Positions 33,185 to 59,150 of a stretch of 64,000 nucleotides of DNA are shown here, in pieces. The translations under genes were made by a program, and so were the position numbers. Under the pieces are notes generated by a model. That model ran no database searches, was not told the origin of the DNA, and saw nothing but the letters and a program-made list of their open reading frames with translations. Each line of letters starts with the position of its first letter. The stretch's first letter is position 1. The DNA is from Oasisia sp. SBJ-2009 (lineage: Eukaryota > Annelida > Polychaeta > Sabellida > Siboglinidae), in assembly GCA_964017155.1 (NCBI GenBank), contig OZ024861.1:17032953-17096952 (forward strand), read 5' to 3'.

Positions 33185-33670
33185 TGCCTTATAACATTGA
33201 CACAAGGTCGTTTAAAAATCGGTATCAGCAAAAAAAGACAGAGTTCGAGACAAGCATAATAAAAACAGCTCAGGGAATTTATCAGAAAAAGGAAAAAAGT
33301 AACACGGCACAAAGGCTTGGTATTGCGCAACTGCGTGTGATTCATCTAAACAGGTTATCGTTTCATATAAATAGGAGCCAGTGAAGAGGCACCCTATCAT
33401 CGTCCAGAGTGGTGTCGCCTGTGGTCTTGCTTCTGTTGCTGTGCGCCATAAGCGGGTAAGAAGCATACGTTGTGTTGATACTAAAACATTTGCTTATGTC
33501 GTCATCTAAGAAAGGCTTGGTGAATATATTATATTGTGTAGATGTTGCCGGAGTGAAACGTTAATACACAAAAACGTTCTGTGTAACGTTAATACACAAA
33601 AACGTTCTGTGTACAGAACTATCTATTGTGCGTGTTATTGTGTTTTAGCATCATAAATGTTAAAAGTTTA
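33183..33670. other. Spacer before the octamer minisatellite
   Basis: Matches 59486-59974. It includes two tandem 28-bp copies (33557-33584 and 33585-33612) starting AACGTTAATACACAAAAACG, each with two AACGTT palindromes. No gene was recognised. Confidence 0.6.
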
Positions 33671-34915
33671 ACTGTTGCGCTGGTGCGTTGTAGCACTGTT
33701 GCGCTGGTGCGCTATAGCAGTGTTGTGCTGGTGCGCAGTACAACTGTTACACTGTTGCTCTGTTGCGCAGTAGAACTGTTGCATTGGTGCGCTGTAGCAC
33801 TGTTGCACTGGTGCGCTGTAGCACTGTTGCGATGTAGCACTGTTGCGCTGGTGCGCTGTAGAAGTGTTGCGCTGTTGCGCTGTAGCACTGTTGCGCTGTA
33901 GCACTGTTGCGCTGTAGCACTGTTGCGCTGGTGCACTGTAGCAGTGTTGCGCTGTTGCGCTGTAGCAGTGTTGCGCAGTAGAACTGTTGCACTGGTGCGC
34001 TGTAGCAGTGTTGCGCTGTTGCGCTGGTGCGCTGTAGCACTGTTGCGCTGTTGCGCTGGTGCGCTGTAGCACTGTTGCGCTGTTGCGCTGTAGCACTGAT
34101 GGGCTGGTGCGCTATAGCACAGTTGCGCTGTTGCGCTGTTGCGCTGTTGTGCTGTTGCGCTGTTGCAATGCAGAACTGTTGCGCTGTTGCGTTGTAGCGC
34201 TGTTGCGATGTTGCGATGTTGCGCTGTTACGCTGTTGCGTTGTAGCACTGTTGCGCTGTTGGGCTGGTGCGCTGTATCACTGTTGCACTGTTGCGCTGGT
34301 GCGCTGTAGCACTGTTGCGCTGGTGCGCTGTATCACTGTTGCGTTGTTGCGCTGGTGCGCTGTTGCACTGTTGCGCTGGTGCGCTGTAGCACTGTTGCGG
34401 TGTTGCGCTGTTGCGCTGTAGCACTGTTGCGTTGTTGCGCTGGTGCGCTGTAGCACTGTTGCGCTGGTGCGCTGTAGCACTGTTGCGTTGTTGCGCTGGT
34501 GCGCTGCAGTACTGTTGCGCTGGTGCGCTGTAGCACGGGTGCGCTGGTGTGTTGTTGCGCTGGTGCGCTGCAGTACTGTTGCGCTGGTGCGCTGTAGCAC
34601 GGGTGCGCTGGTGCGCTGGTGCGCTGGAGCGCTGGTGCGTTGGTGCGCAGGTGCGCTGGTGCGCTGGTTCGCTGGTGCGCTGGTGCGCTGTAGCAATGTT
34701 GCGCTGTTGCGTTGTTGCGCTGGTGCGCTGTAGTACTGTTGCGCTGTTGCGCTGTAGCAGTGTCGCGTTGTTGCGCTGGTGCGCTATAGCACTGCTGCGC
34801 TGGTGCGCTGGTGCGCTGGTGCGCTGGTGCGCTGGTGCGCTGGTGCGCTGGTGCGCTGTAGCAGTGTTGCGCTGTTGCGTTGTTGTGCTGGTGCGCTGGT
34901 GGACTGGTGCGTTGT
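33671..34915. repeat. Octamer minisatellite at the unit 1/unit 2 junction
   Basis: About 1.24 kb built from 8-bp words of the form TTGCGCTG, GTGCGCTG and TAGCACTG in irregular higher-order patterns. It ends at the TAATAGTACCTAACAA edge that starts every unit. Long frames on both strands are repeat artefacts. Confidence 0.96.
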
Positions 34916-34925
34916 AATAGTACCT

Positions 34926-35330
34926 AACAATTTGATTACCTATCGCAAACTAGTTTACAGTTAAGAATTGACATAGGTCTGTGCTTGCCATGCCAACCGA
35001 GGCATTCAGCAATACTTTCATAAAAATCCTGGAGCACCTAGTTTAACTTTTGGCATTTGGAATACTTTTACCTGTAACAAAAGCACATTATAAAAAGTGT
35101 TCATCTTAGTATAGTTCCTATATAATATAAGATGGTGCTTTACTGCCTCAAATGTGGAATTGAGAAATGTATCTCCAGTAAGAATAGGCATGACTGCGAC
35201 AGGTACATAAACCAACAAACCGTTCCGTAAAACAGAATAAGTAACTAGAAAGTATGAGTATTCACTCTTCTACCATGTAAACCAAATCTGATTTACACTC
35301 TATGACGTAGCTTGCATGAATATTGGCCTG
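34926..35330. other. 5' flank of gene 2
   Basis: Almost identical to the unit 3 flank (61375-61778) and clearly more diverged from unit 1. Nothing recognised. Confidence 0.55.
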
Positions 35331-35672
35331 GCACTATAGTGACACAGGCGCTGTCACTCTACTGACACAGGCCATGTCACTCTAGTGCCACAGGCCATGT
35401 CACTCTAGTGACACAAGCCATGCCACTCTAGTGACACAAGCCATGTCACTCTAGCGACTCAGGCCATGTCAATATAGTGACACAGGCCCTGTCACACTAG
35501 TGACACAGGCCCTGTCACACTAGTAACTCAGGCCATGTCACTCTATTGATACAGGCCCTGTCACACTAGTGACACAGGCCCTGTCACACTAGTGACCCAG
35601 GCTATGTCACTCTAGTGACACAGTTCCTGTCACTCTAGTGACACAGGCCCCGCCGTTCGAGTGATTCAGTCC
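35331..35672. repeat. 23-bp palindromic minisatellite upstream of gene 2
   Basis: About fourteen imperfect copies of the same 23-bp unit as at 1677, two or three more than in unit 1. It lies 540-880 bp before the gene 2 start codon. Confidence 0.92.
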
Positions 35673-36207
35673 CCTATCAATGCGTGGCATTATCTACCGT
35701 GACATTTGTCCAACATCATGGTCAAATTTTTGTGGGGTCAACCTTTCACACTCCCCGAAGGCTACGTCTGGATAATACAGTGAGTAAGGTATTCACGCCC
35801 GGCCTCATAACACACCTTCCCACGTTAGACTGGGCACCGAGCACTTTAACAGTTTGGCTACGGCCAATACATTTTTAAGGACATCACACTTTACGAGGGT
35901 GGTAGCGATGTCATAGACTGATAATGTTGTGTACAAATCGCATTTAGCTACGTTCGCCTGATTAAGCATGATTGCAATTAGAAAGCGATCCAGTGTTCTA
36001 TTGTCGTGAGTTCCACAAAAATTATTTTCGTAGTCAACACATCCAACTAACAAGTGCTCTAGTAATGTTATTGTGTAACGCGTAACATTTATATGTGAAT
36101 GTAATTGCATAACATCCGTAACTGGTGCTAATAATAATTTCACTTTTCAGTTTTAGCGTTTATCGAGAACGCCAATATTCATAGTCGTGTTCTGTTCTCC
36201 AGGCAAG
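35673..36207. other. Proximal 5' region of gene 2
   Basis: Conserved with units 1 and 3. As before gene 1, a TTCTGTTCTCCAG stretch just before the ATG could be the acceptor of a translated exon behind an untranslated first exon. Confidence 0.5.
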
Positions 36208-49154
<12,947 letters not shown>

Positions 49155-49577
49155 GCCCGTCATCGTGGGAGACGGAATGCCTGCACCCAAAGTGATATGA
49201 TGACAGTGGCGAGATCCGATGAACCGGTCCCCTACGAACATTATTTTGACTACTGAATGGATCGCTAACCTTTAGATTGCTTAACATAATATGAACTACC
49301 ATATTAACTTCTTCGTCGCTTTTCTAGCCAACGCACACTATGAGGCGTCGATAGTGTTAACCCTTTACACACGTTGTCCCGATGTCACAACATGGCTTTT
49401 CCACGAGAACGACACCACCTAAGAGACATGCTCTAACAAACACGTCGGTGTCTCAAGAACGGTCTGAAGTGCTCTTCCACTTTTACACTGGATCACAAGG
49501 GATGTTATCATTATTACTAATACTATTAATAAAGAATGCATTAACAAATTGACGAGTTTTTTTATTGTATCTCAATT
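49155..49577 (+). promoter_or_regulatory. 3' UTR of gene 2 with poly(A) signal
   Basis: AATAAA at 49528-49533. The sequence is nearly the same as the gene 1 3' UTR. Confidence 0.7.
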
Positions 49578-50769
49578 TTGTATTTCAGCATAGAACTCGA
49601 GAGAATCACCATTGAATTTGCAGACATCGACCTCAATCAATATGTCTACACATGCACACGTCTTGGTGTTCTCAAAGACCTTTGTAGTGACATCAACCTC
49701 GGCCATGACTTCCAGAAAGAACACGAGAGAGTATTGAAGCCAATGGGAGACGCTACCAGTTCTGTCGTATAGCTTTTGGTGTGACCAACGAAGTTGCCGT
49801 GTTCCAGAGAGCGATGTACAAGATTGTCGATGAGTAAGGACTCAAGGACACATTCCCATATCTGGACCACATTACAGCAGCAGGGAGAAACCAACAGGAA
49901 CACGATGAAAATATGAAGAGGTTCCAAGAAGCAATTCAGCGGAGAAGTCATACCGTCAACGAAACCAAGTCTGTGGAATCTAAGGCATCTATCAACATAC
50001 TTGGTTACTGTGTGGGTGATGGTGTCATCAAACCAGAACAGGAGCGACTTCGCCCCCTCCAAGACTATCCTCCTCCAACAAATGTCGACTCTCTCCGTAG
50101 AGTGGTCGGCATGTTTGCTTACTATGCGACGTGGATACCAAACTTCTCTGACAAGATACAGCCTCTTGTGAATGCTACATCCTTCCCACTGGATGAATCT
50201 GCCCTATCTGCATGCCTTTGACCTACTGAATAAGGAACTTGAGAGAGCTACACTCCAATCCAATGATGAAAGCCAACCGTTTGTGGTTAAAAGTGATGCA
50301 TCAGAGGTTTGTGTCTCTGCAACACTAAACCAATGTGGACGACATGTTGCATTTATGACAAGAACACTCCAAGGTAGTGAACTTCATTACCCACCCGTTG
50401 AAAAGGAGGCAACAGCTATCATAGAAGCTGTTCGTAAATGGCGCCATTTCCTTGCTGGCCGCCATTTCACTCTAGTGACAGAGCAACGCTCAGTGGCCTT
50501 CATGATTGACAACAGAAAACGTTCAAAGATTAAAAACAACAAGATCCAATCCTGAGCGACTCAGTATTGACTTCAAAGGACCGCTGCCTACAACATCACG
50601 GAGTGCATACATACTCACAGTGGTGGATGAGTATTCACGTTTCCCTTTTGCATTTCCATGCCGAACATGCACTCATCAACGGTGACCAAATGTCTAGACC
50701 AAATATTTACTCTGTGCGGCATGCCTAGCTACATTCGCTCTGACCGTGGTACATCGTTTCTTTCACAAG
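49578..50769 (+). pseudogene. Ty3/Gypsy fragment A, unit 2
   Basis: Matches the fragment at 12611 without the LINE. About 460 bp of RT (unit 1 about 12768-13228) are deleted at 49732. The LINE target is intact at about 49843 (GGACTCAAGGACAC), and the RT active site reads YLDH. A 4-bp insertion (ATGC at about 50212) breaks RNase H. The integrase stops at 50769, where an A/AT-rich tract begins. Confidence 0.85.
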
Positions 50770-50861
50770 AAAAAAAAATATATATATATATACATAATAT
50801 TATATATATAAATTATATATATATATGTGTGTGTGTGTCTGTGTGGTGTGTGTGTGTATAT

Positions 50862-50914
<53 letters not shown>

Positions 50915-50969
50915 GTATATGTGTGTATATGTGTGAGTTTGTGTGTATGTCATGTACGCATGCTTGTAG

Positions 50970-51012
<43 letters not shown>

Positions 51013-51038
51013 CATGTACATGTACATGTACATGTACA
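50770..51038. repeat. AT, TG, TATATG and TACATG tracts with an inverted intron 11 scrap
   Basis: AT-rich (50770-50826), TG-rich (to about 50930), then 50930-50962 (GTGAGTTTGTGTGTATGTCA and CATGTACGCATG), the reverse complement of gene 1 intron 11 near 11703-11735. TATATG (about 50970-51008) and TACATG (about 51009-51038) hexamers follow. Confidence 0.85.
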
Positions 51039-51641
51039 TGTCAGTCAAAAGACAAAAACAATACGAGCGATATTACAGATATCACTCACAGTCACAGTCT
51101 AGTATCACTCGATCTCGATGCCGAAATACTGGGCACTACAGTACTTGTATATCCAGTTTAGTCAATTAAGCAAGCATATATAACATATGTAGTGCTGCCA
51201 TCGCACAGTCAAATAGTTTAACATAAATTGATTTTAAACTCTTTGGTACAGTGCCAAGCCAATTGTTTATTCCCGTCTTGCCATGGCTCCATGATCGAGG
51301 CCATGGGCATGGGCATGGCCTGGGGCTGGGCATGGCAGTGGCATTGCCATTGCCATTGGACATTGTGTCTTTTGTGATTGAGGGATTTTATGTCTGACTA
51401 TCACTATGACTATGATTGGAGGTAAAGTGATTACGCTAGACTTCGCTGAATAGGCGGATCTTTTAGCTTGTTTACAAGCATTCTATAATATTAGATGGAA
51501 CTAAATAAAATTGCACTCGAATAAAATTAGGCCTTCAAATATTTTACTCTTCCTGATGCTTCTACTCGTAGCTGATTATAACATATTGGATGCTGATATG
51601 TATATATTACATACATTCACTATATGTCTCTTGCATATTGC
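51039..51641. other. Anonymous stretch left of the solo LTR
   Basis: Matches 21092-21867 of unit 1 apart from the ATTGCC array, of which only about three copies are present (51342-51358). No gene was recognised. Confidence 0.6.
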
Positions 51642-51866
51642 TGTGATGGTATGCCAATGTAAATGCATAGAACGACATATGCAGTCCATGAGATCAGTCT
51701 TGGAAGATGACGAGACTCGAGGTTGATCAGTGTTATCCCTCTCTCCGCATGTAATCGTAATAAAGTGATTTGTTCAGTACTTCTGGTGTCGAATCAGATA
51801 TGTATGACAGCGAGATGAGTCGGACAATCCGACTACACATATGTCAGGCCAAGACGACACGTTTCA
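51642..51866 (+). mobile_element. Solo LTR in unit 2
   Basis: The 225 bp have the same ends as the LTRs at 21868 and 25893. It is flanked by ATTGC (left) and ATTAC (right) inside the same surrounding sequence as the full element of unit 1, so it is the paralogous insertion reduced to one LTR. Diagnostic bases match the 5' LTR early and mostly the 3' LTR later. Confidence 0.92.
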
Positions 51867-51871
51867 ATTAC

Positions 51872-53750
51872 CACTTTAATATTAGTATTATATTTATATT
51901 ATTTGTATTCTATTTTCAGTACTAGTCACAAGGAGTCACCGCAGTGACAGCATCGCCACTGAACAAGTGTTTGAAATTTGAAGTCTTCCCATCTTTGTCA
52001 AAATAACTCATGGGTAGAGTTTCATCATTGTCAAAGCATATTAATTGCACTTGTCGAATGTATCATTAAGCATACATAACTCATCATTCATTATATTTAA
52101 GGTCATGGAGGAGCTCATCAGGGTCAATCTTAGGTTTAGAAGGAGCAGGCTTTTGTATGTTATATTGATGGTTTTGTTTAGTGTCGATCGAAGAAATTCT
52201 GTTGTAATGATGAGCACTAATTGTTAATCATATTTTTAAAGGAGAGCGTGAATTATTTACAAGTAAACTGATATTGATAGATTAAAGGTTTATGTGAGTG
52301 ACAGGATCTTATGAATTCTTTCTTTGTGTCTTGTGAATCTATTTTTTAGAAGTATTTTTCGTCTTCAGATAATCACTCTTTGCAGTGTTATAGTGATTCT
52401 GTTTGCAACAGAAGCAATGTTGTATCCCTGTTTTATACATGTACACATTTTCATGATGTCATTGTGAAGTCACAGGACCCTGTGCTCATACATACACATC
52501 CTTTGGGATTTTTGAGATGCCATGCCAACTGCAAACAGTTTGTAGAAAAATATCTTTGTCAGCTCAAGTCACAAAGAAAGCCGGCAGCCTTGTAAAAGAC
52601 TGTCTGAATGAAGAATGAATGTGTTAATGGAAAATAGGTCAATCAGAGTTTTACAACTTGTTTTCAAAGATACCGTTGTTGTGAGTAAGTATATTACTGA
52701 AATACAAGTTACTGCTATTCAAAAATAATTATTAATGGTTTCATTCCATAGCACATAGCTAAAACAGGGTGATTTCATCTCATTCTATGTGCACACAATA
52801 ACTTTTTCATGATATATCTGCACAGTGTAGTTGAGCTTCATACTGTAGCAAATCAATACTTCCTAAAACAGTAACTAAGGATTGTGTTTCTTCAGATTTT
52901 TTGTCTTACTCATTACTGTCAACCTGTTGTGTGAAGCTACACAAATAGAAGTACTGTCACTTTTGCATTAACATTATTCATGGCTGCAACATGTACAGCG
53001 AACACTAAAATGTATTTCCTTTTACCTGCTATTGTTGTTTGCAAATATTTATTGTCATGCCGATGACATGTTAAGTCACCATGTATACATCACTTGCAAC
53101 TCACAACCAACGATCGGCATGTTGTGTTTTTATTAGATTTTGAATTTTAGGGACATTATCTTCAATGTAACAGGCCTGCCTTAGATTGTATGTACATTTC
53201 TGCCAGCAGTATTTCTTTGTCAGGTGAAGCTGGAAAGCCAAGTTTCTTTGGGGGCGGAGTTCGTTTTCCTGGTACCTATCACAAGTATAAAACAGTACAG
53301 TAGAGTACACAAGTATATTAAGAACACCTAAGCACACATCCACTGGATCTTTACATATAACAGTGTCTTATATACGCCCAAATTGGTAGAATGTTGAATT
53401 GGCACTACTATATGCCATGCCGACCAAAAGACAACTTTAGTGGATCCTTATAGAAATCCTGGCTAAGTACATATGACATGGCATATCACTTTGCAGCAGA
53501 TGGGTTGTGGCTTCCACATAAACGTGGACTCATAAAAGGACACACAATTTACTGGTTCATGCATTAACACACTATGTATAATATATTTATTCAGGATGGC
53601 TCAGCTAAATACAGTGTATATTAAAATATACACTAGATTTCTTTTCAGTGAGGTCCTATTATGATACATTGATGAAATAGGCATAAGGATGGAAATATAA
53701 TATTACAATATTTAATATTATATGAAACAGTACAATAATCAATGTGATAT
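51872..53750. other. Anonymous AT-rich DNA (unit 2 copy)
   Basis: Counterpart of 26123-28003, nearly identical. No gene was recognised; the short open frames are shared only because the whole block is. Confidence 0.55.
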
Positions 53751-53818
53751 ATATATATATACACAACCGTAAAGCAAGGCCAAAATCCGTCCACACAATT
53801 AAATAGGACGCACGGTTA

Positions 53819-54546
53819 TTAAAGTTGCATTCTGACATAATTTCCCCTTTTTAACGCATTTTAGAAAAGTCAATGTACACCATGACCGATATTTGCTTAT
53901 TAGTATACTTCCTACCACATGTCTCACTTTGTGGTTTTATGCGTTATTTGATCAAATATAAGTTTACAACAAACAACGGCTCTGGAGTTTCCCAAAGGTC
54001 GATCTATTTTTACCATCGGAACTCTCCGGTCAACGTAAGTAAACGATGGGGCAAACTAAAAGGCGGTTCCACATATCCACGTTAGTCGCTAGAGGCGCCA
54101 CTAGACAGCAATACCCTAGTTATTTAAATCATCCTCAATTAGCCATTGACAGTACAGGCGCGTAACCAGCGATAGTTTGTATGTGGGCAACTGGACATGC
54201 CGTAAATATGGAGCGTATCGAGCGGTGGCATCTTTGTGAATGTGGTATGTCGTTTCCGTGCGGTCTCCCAATTGTGATCCGCCTTTTACTGTGGCCCTAG
54301 TGTGGTTTCCTCACAGCGCTTTTCACTGGAATTCCCTTCATCGAGGTCTAAGCCAATCAGAGAATTCTAACTGGTGAGGCTCACCGGAATAATTCTTCGT
54401 CTTTTGCTGCTTTTTATCTTAAAATGGCATATTATGTGAAAATTAGTTGACAGGTAGTTGAGGAAAACAATATATAGTGTATGGGGAATGCTGGTTTACT
54501 GGGAAATTGTATTTTAAACATGGCGGAAGTCAGAATGCAACTATAA
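53819..54546. mobile_element. MITE-like TTAA element, unit 2 copy
   Basis: Left end TTAAAGTTGCATTCTGAC is intact; the right end has one change (ACTATAA for ACTTTAA). Otherwise as 28157-28884. Confidence 0.6.
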
Positions 54547-55936
54547 GTTCACATGTGTCTTTTACGAGGTTTGCTTTCTCTCTGTAGCACTTCATCAAAA
54601 GCAACTTTCAAACACTTTACTTTATTTGCTCGCATTTGGCGGAATATGTATTTATTATCTTAATAGAGTTATGGTTTAATCAGTAAGGAACTCTGTTCAA
54701 AATGAGCCGTGCAGATATTAAATAATTATGTTGATGCTTGTCAGGGTTGAATGAAGGAATGAAGCTGTAATCGACATCGCACCGCCCAACGTAAACAATC
54801 ACATGTTCCTTCACTCATCGATCTCTTTTTCATTCCCAGTCTTTTGAAATGCCACATAGCCGATCCATGTACTTTTAGATTTCTGATTATTGTTGTGGCA
54901 TCGCACTACACAACGATGTTTTCATCACATTATTAAAACAATTTAAAACAAACAACGTTTACGCCATTATTACGCGGCCCTACAACTGTTCTATGACTCC
55001 CGGTGAGGGCGCTGCAGTGCGAGGGACATCATCAGGCTTAAATGCAGGGTGACGTCACGAGTCGGCGATCCCTCTCATTCATATCTATGCTCACGTGTAT
55101 TTGGGAGTTTGAGCGTTATAGCACGGACTAATTGGACCAGTGACAGCAGATAACAAAGCGCTGTCACTGGTTACGATTAATCGTGCTAGGATATACTGCT
55201 ACATCTTTAGTAAATAAAAATATAGTAGCTATGGCTTCGTATATAAAGCTGTATTGTTTATTTATCCTTAATATTAATAGTAATTGGATGGATAACTAAA
55301 TAGTTGCACCAAGTTTGGCATAACAACATTTTGTCATTTGTTGTGTGATAAGTGGCTTAAATTTGCATTTCACGCGTACACGGGAGGAAAATAATGACTT
55401 ATACATTAACAATCTTTATATTATACTGACCAGTTTCCTCTAGTCTACGTTTAAATAATTACAGACATTACTGAAGAAACATGATATATATTTGTTACAT
55501 TTATTAAAATAACATCATGATCATCGTCTTACCTTCAGGAGTAAATGTGAAAAGATAATGTTATTTATGTTCAGTGATGTTTTGTTGAAATGTATCCATA
55601 CTGATATGTTATTGTATTCTGAATTTACTTCGTGATTAAGCCTGTAACAGTTGTGTGTAAGTGAAACATATTGATGTCCTCTATAATTAGCACATCATTT
55701 TATTGTTTTAATAATGGCCTTTAAGTATAATATGAACATAACTGGACCCAGTACAATTTTTTGTGGTATAACTCATGTGGCCGCCATTACCTCTGAACTG
55801 GATTGATTAAGCAAACACTGTTGCCTAGTTCATTATTGAAGCACAGTAGCCACACAATCCTCATTCACTAACAATTTATTGTAAACATTACAATAATCCC
55901 AAATCCAATCTATCTTGCGTGTCTGTGGCTAAATTG
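54547..55936. other. Anonymous DNA with hairpin (unit 2 copy)
   Basis: Counterpart of 28885-30257. The hairpin here (about 55117-55192) is fuller than in unit 1, with nested arms TAGCACG...CGTGCTA outside ACCAGTGACAGC...GCTGTCACTGGT. Confidence 0.5.

Positions 55937-56005
<69 letters not shown>
55937..56005. repeat. AT dinucleotide tract (unit 2)
   Basis: AT repeat with one AC unit, in the same place as 30258-30327. Confidence 0.93.
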
Positions 56006-56008
<3 letters not shown>

Positions 56009-56077
56009 CAATGAATTCTTGGGATAAAAAAATTAAACATTCCTCTTAAAGCAAAATAATTGTACATAGATCGTCTG

Positions 56078-56349
56078 TATAAAATGTTCAAGATCACATC
56101 ACATAATGACTAAAAATAAACCTATATGCAATCAATCATGCATGCATATTTTTAAAACTGGTGGTTAAAGTGGTTAGATTTCAGGATTCCACAAAAATGT
56201 ATTGCCAATTTGGTTTAAAGTGTCTCATGTTATTTATTTACTGCTAAAATTGAAACTGTTTATTTACTTTTTGAAAAATATGCATGCATGATTGGTTGCA
56301 TATAGGTTTATTTTTAGTCATTATGTGATGTGATCTTGAACATTTTATA
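56078..56349. mobile_element. Foldback MITE, unit 2 copy
   Basis: Same inverted arms as 30401-30677; the centre is a few bases shorter and reads GTGGTTAAAG where unit 1 reads GCAATATGCATTAAAG. Confidence 0.78.
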
Positions 56350-56745
56350 ATCTGAGACATTATATGAGCAGTGGCGTGCACCACCCGGCAGTAGCTAAGC
56401 ATGACAATGTCCAGAGAAGGGTACGCTCAGCAGCGCTGATGCATACTTTAAAAGGTGTTTTCAAAAAGGCTAAATGCGAGTCGACTCAGTCAGTGGCAGT
56501 GCTGACTCAGGAGCTGAGACCTGAGTACATGCAGTCCAGTTATCAGTAATAAGATTATCGACATCGTCAAACGTTCATCACAAATAATAATAATTATTAT
56601 ATTAAGTAACGTTGTCATTTGTATAGGAATATAACTATTGGGTTGCATTAAGTCGTTTATGTAGAGTAGAAATGATACAGCAATGATAGGAGTGAGCCCT
56701 GCATCAGTGCATTGTCGTGTGTGTTTTCAATATCTTTATTTCAGA
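56350..56745. other. Anonymous stretch (unit 2 copy)
   Basis: Counterpart of 30678-31074. Nothing convincing. Confidence 0.45.
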
Positions 56746-57610
56746 TTGTCATAGTACATATACAGATGTCCACATAAACATAACAAAAATACAAGTGACT
56801 AGAATGTTTTAAAAATATTGCACATGGTAAATAGAGAAACAAACATTGCACAATGATACATTCAATCAAAAAATATTATGTATATACAACATTTTGATCC
56901 AATGTCGTCTTATCCTGGATTGCCATTTTATATCACTGTTGATAATTGCAATTACCAACTTATTATAAGAGCATCAAGTCTCCGCATGAATTTATATACA
57001 AGGTTTCTAATTACAGCTTTATTACCTGGTACATGGTATTCAACAAACATGGTGGAGGCACTGCAATATTTAGGCTGATTCAGCAATAAGCGAAACACAT
57101 TATTGTAATCCACATGAAGTTTATGTATACTTGCTACTGTGAAATTCCACCACAGCTGAGCAGTATACACGGGAGAGCAGAAAGTTCTAAGCAAAGTCAG
57201 CTTCACTTCAGTGAAACACATGTACAATTTCCGCAGTAGTATATTACCCCTAGCATACAGTTGTCGGCATTGGCGTAAGATATCTTTGTCATCACGAAAT
57301 GTATTAGAAACAAAGTGACCCAAATATGTCACATTATCCACTTCCTGGATTGTTTCACCATTAATCTTAAATAATGGAATATCAACATTTTTCATATATT
57401 TACTTTTAAATATTAACACAGCACTTTTCTTGGAGTTCTACTTGATATCATGATTTAACCCATATAGTCCACATACCTGCATCAGTTCAGACAGTCTTGA
57501 TACAGATGGGGACAGAATTACCAAGTCATCAGCATAGATAAGATGGTTGATAGTTGTACTACCTATTACACACCCTGTGTTACATTTGTTTAAAGCTATG
57601 GTTAAATCAT

Positions 57611-57708
<98 letters not shown>

Positions 57709-57882
57709 GGTGTGGTGAGAGAATACCATCTTGCCTGACACCATTTAAAACACCAAAATGTTCCAACAATTTGCCTGACCATCTTATACACATAGTCTGA
57801 TTCGAATACCAATATATAAGCAGTCTAACAATATATCCGGGCACTCCCCTGTCAATCAACTTTTGAAATAAGATACAATGGT
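56746..57882 (-). pseudogene. Non-LTR reverse transcriptase fragment, unit 2 (minus strand)
   Basis: Fuller copy of the 31075-31615 fragment. On the minus strand it runs from FQKLIDRGVPG through GILSPHLFNIY, the AT expansion, LIYADDLVILSPS, VLIFKSKYMKNVD, VDNVTYLGHFVSN and on to a C-terminal RRLDALIISW near 56952. The YLG motif after the active site is typical of LINE RTs. The frame is broken by the AT tract and by a stop at about 57437. Confidence 0.87.
57614..57702. repeat. AT tract inside the RT fragment (about 44 units)
   Basis: About twice the length of the unit 1 tract at the same codon position. Confidence 0.95.
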
Positions 57883-58303
57883 AGTGTACTTCATTACCCA
57901 CCCGTTGAAAAGGAGGCAACAGCTATCATAGTAGCTGTTCGTAAATGGCGCCATTTCCTTGTTGGTCGCCATTTCACTCTAGTGACAGAGCAACGCTCAG
58001 TGGCCTTCATGATTGACAACAGAAAACGTTCAAAGATTAAGAACAACAAGATCCAATCCTGGCGACTAGAACTGGCTTAATTCAGCTACACAGTGAAGTA
58101 TCGACCAGGCAAGGACAACGTGGCACCGGACTCATTCATACGTGCATTCATTGCTTCTATGTCAACATCAAGCTTCTCAGAGATCCACAATGGGTTGCGT
58201 CACCCAGGTGTAACTCGATGGTTACACTTTGTGAGGTCAAAGAACATGCCATTTTCAGGAGCTGTCCTGCTCCGGAGATGCGTCCGAGATGCAAATTGTA
58301 TCT
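57878..58303 (+). pseudogene. Ty3/Gypsy fragment B, unit 2
   Basis: Same structure and almost the same sequence as 31612-32035 (RNase H end, YRPGKDNVAPDSF, start of the integrase zinc region, jump to AVLLRRCVR). Confidence 0.85.
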
Positions 58304-58511
58304 AAGACATTTGGGTAAATTCGTATTTCGTTCTGTATGGATGTAACACTGTTTTCAATTTAATCGATAGGCATTGAGGCCATAATGCACGCATTTAAGA
58401 TAAAACTTAATAAGTTCATTACATTTTAATGTGTAATCAATCTTTGCGTGATTCAGCTTTTTCAAAAGGTATAATTATATTTACAGATATATATCATTCT
58501 GATAATTGTTT
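58304..58511. other. Short anonymous spacer (unit 2 copy)
   Basis: Matches 32036-32242. Nothing recognised. Confidence 0.45.
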
Positions 58512-59150
58512 TTGTATTTTCAACAGCATCTTTTTATTCTCTGGATTACAATCAAGTTGAATATATTTACATGATAATATGTTATGTATATCGTGGCAAG
58601 ATATTTTTGCATCCATTTTGTATTCCACAAAGAGCAGGCGTTCTTTGTCCTGCCTTCTTGCCTCTGTCTACAAACACGTTGAAATATTGCAATGTCGTCA
58701 CCACATGCCAGGCATTGTGTTACTAATTGACCCGAATTAGCATAATGCAATAACTCTGAACCAAAGTGCTGCCATTTACAAGAAGGTCTCTATGGAAGAA
58801 GTCACTCGTTTGAGAGGGTTGACATTCAGTGTACCGATATTATTCGGTCGGAACAATGAATCATTGTCGTCAAAAACTCGGTCTTTGTCTCACGTACCAG
58901 GTGTGTTAGCTCCCACCAAAACACGTTTTGGCATTTCCATATATCCAAGTGTTTTTGGGTGACCTCGTCAACCTCCTGAACAAAAGTTCCGAGTGGCTGT
59001 TTCAAATGTAACACTTTTTGTCTGCCGGTCATTGTTTCTTCAGTAAATCGGTCCGGCTGACGGGCGCCTCTGAGCACCCGTTACCTTATGTCAGTGAGTA
59101 ACCTTATATTTAAAAGTCGTTTGAAAGGTATTATGCGATTCAACGCATTT
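58512..59150. repeat. Dispersed repeat block B, copy 3
   Basis: Matches 32243-32884 closely and 19313-19944 less closely. Confidence 0.85.

Noticed and set aside
33626..34964. Open frames of Gln/Ser/Ala-Thr or Leu-Arg-Cys-Ala repeats on both strands
   Set aside because: Octamer minisatellite read in several frames on both strands; there is no unique sequence.
35805..36143. Minus-strand 112-codon frame upstream of gene 2, also in unit 3 and partly unit 1
   Set aside because: Between units 1 and 2 most base differences change amino acids (about 15 of 70 residues) and a 2-bp gap breaks the frame in unit 1, so there is no sign of coding constraint.
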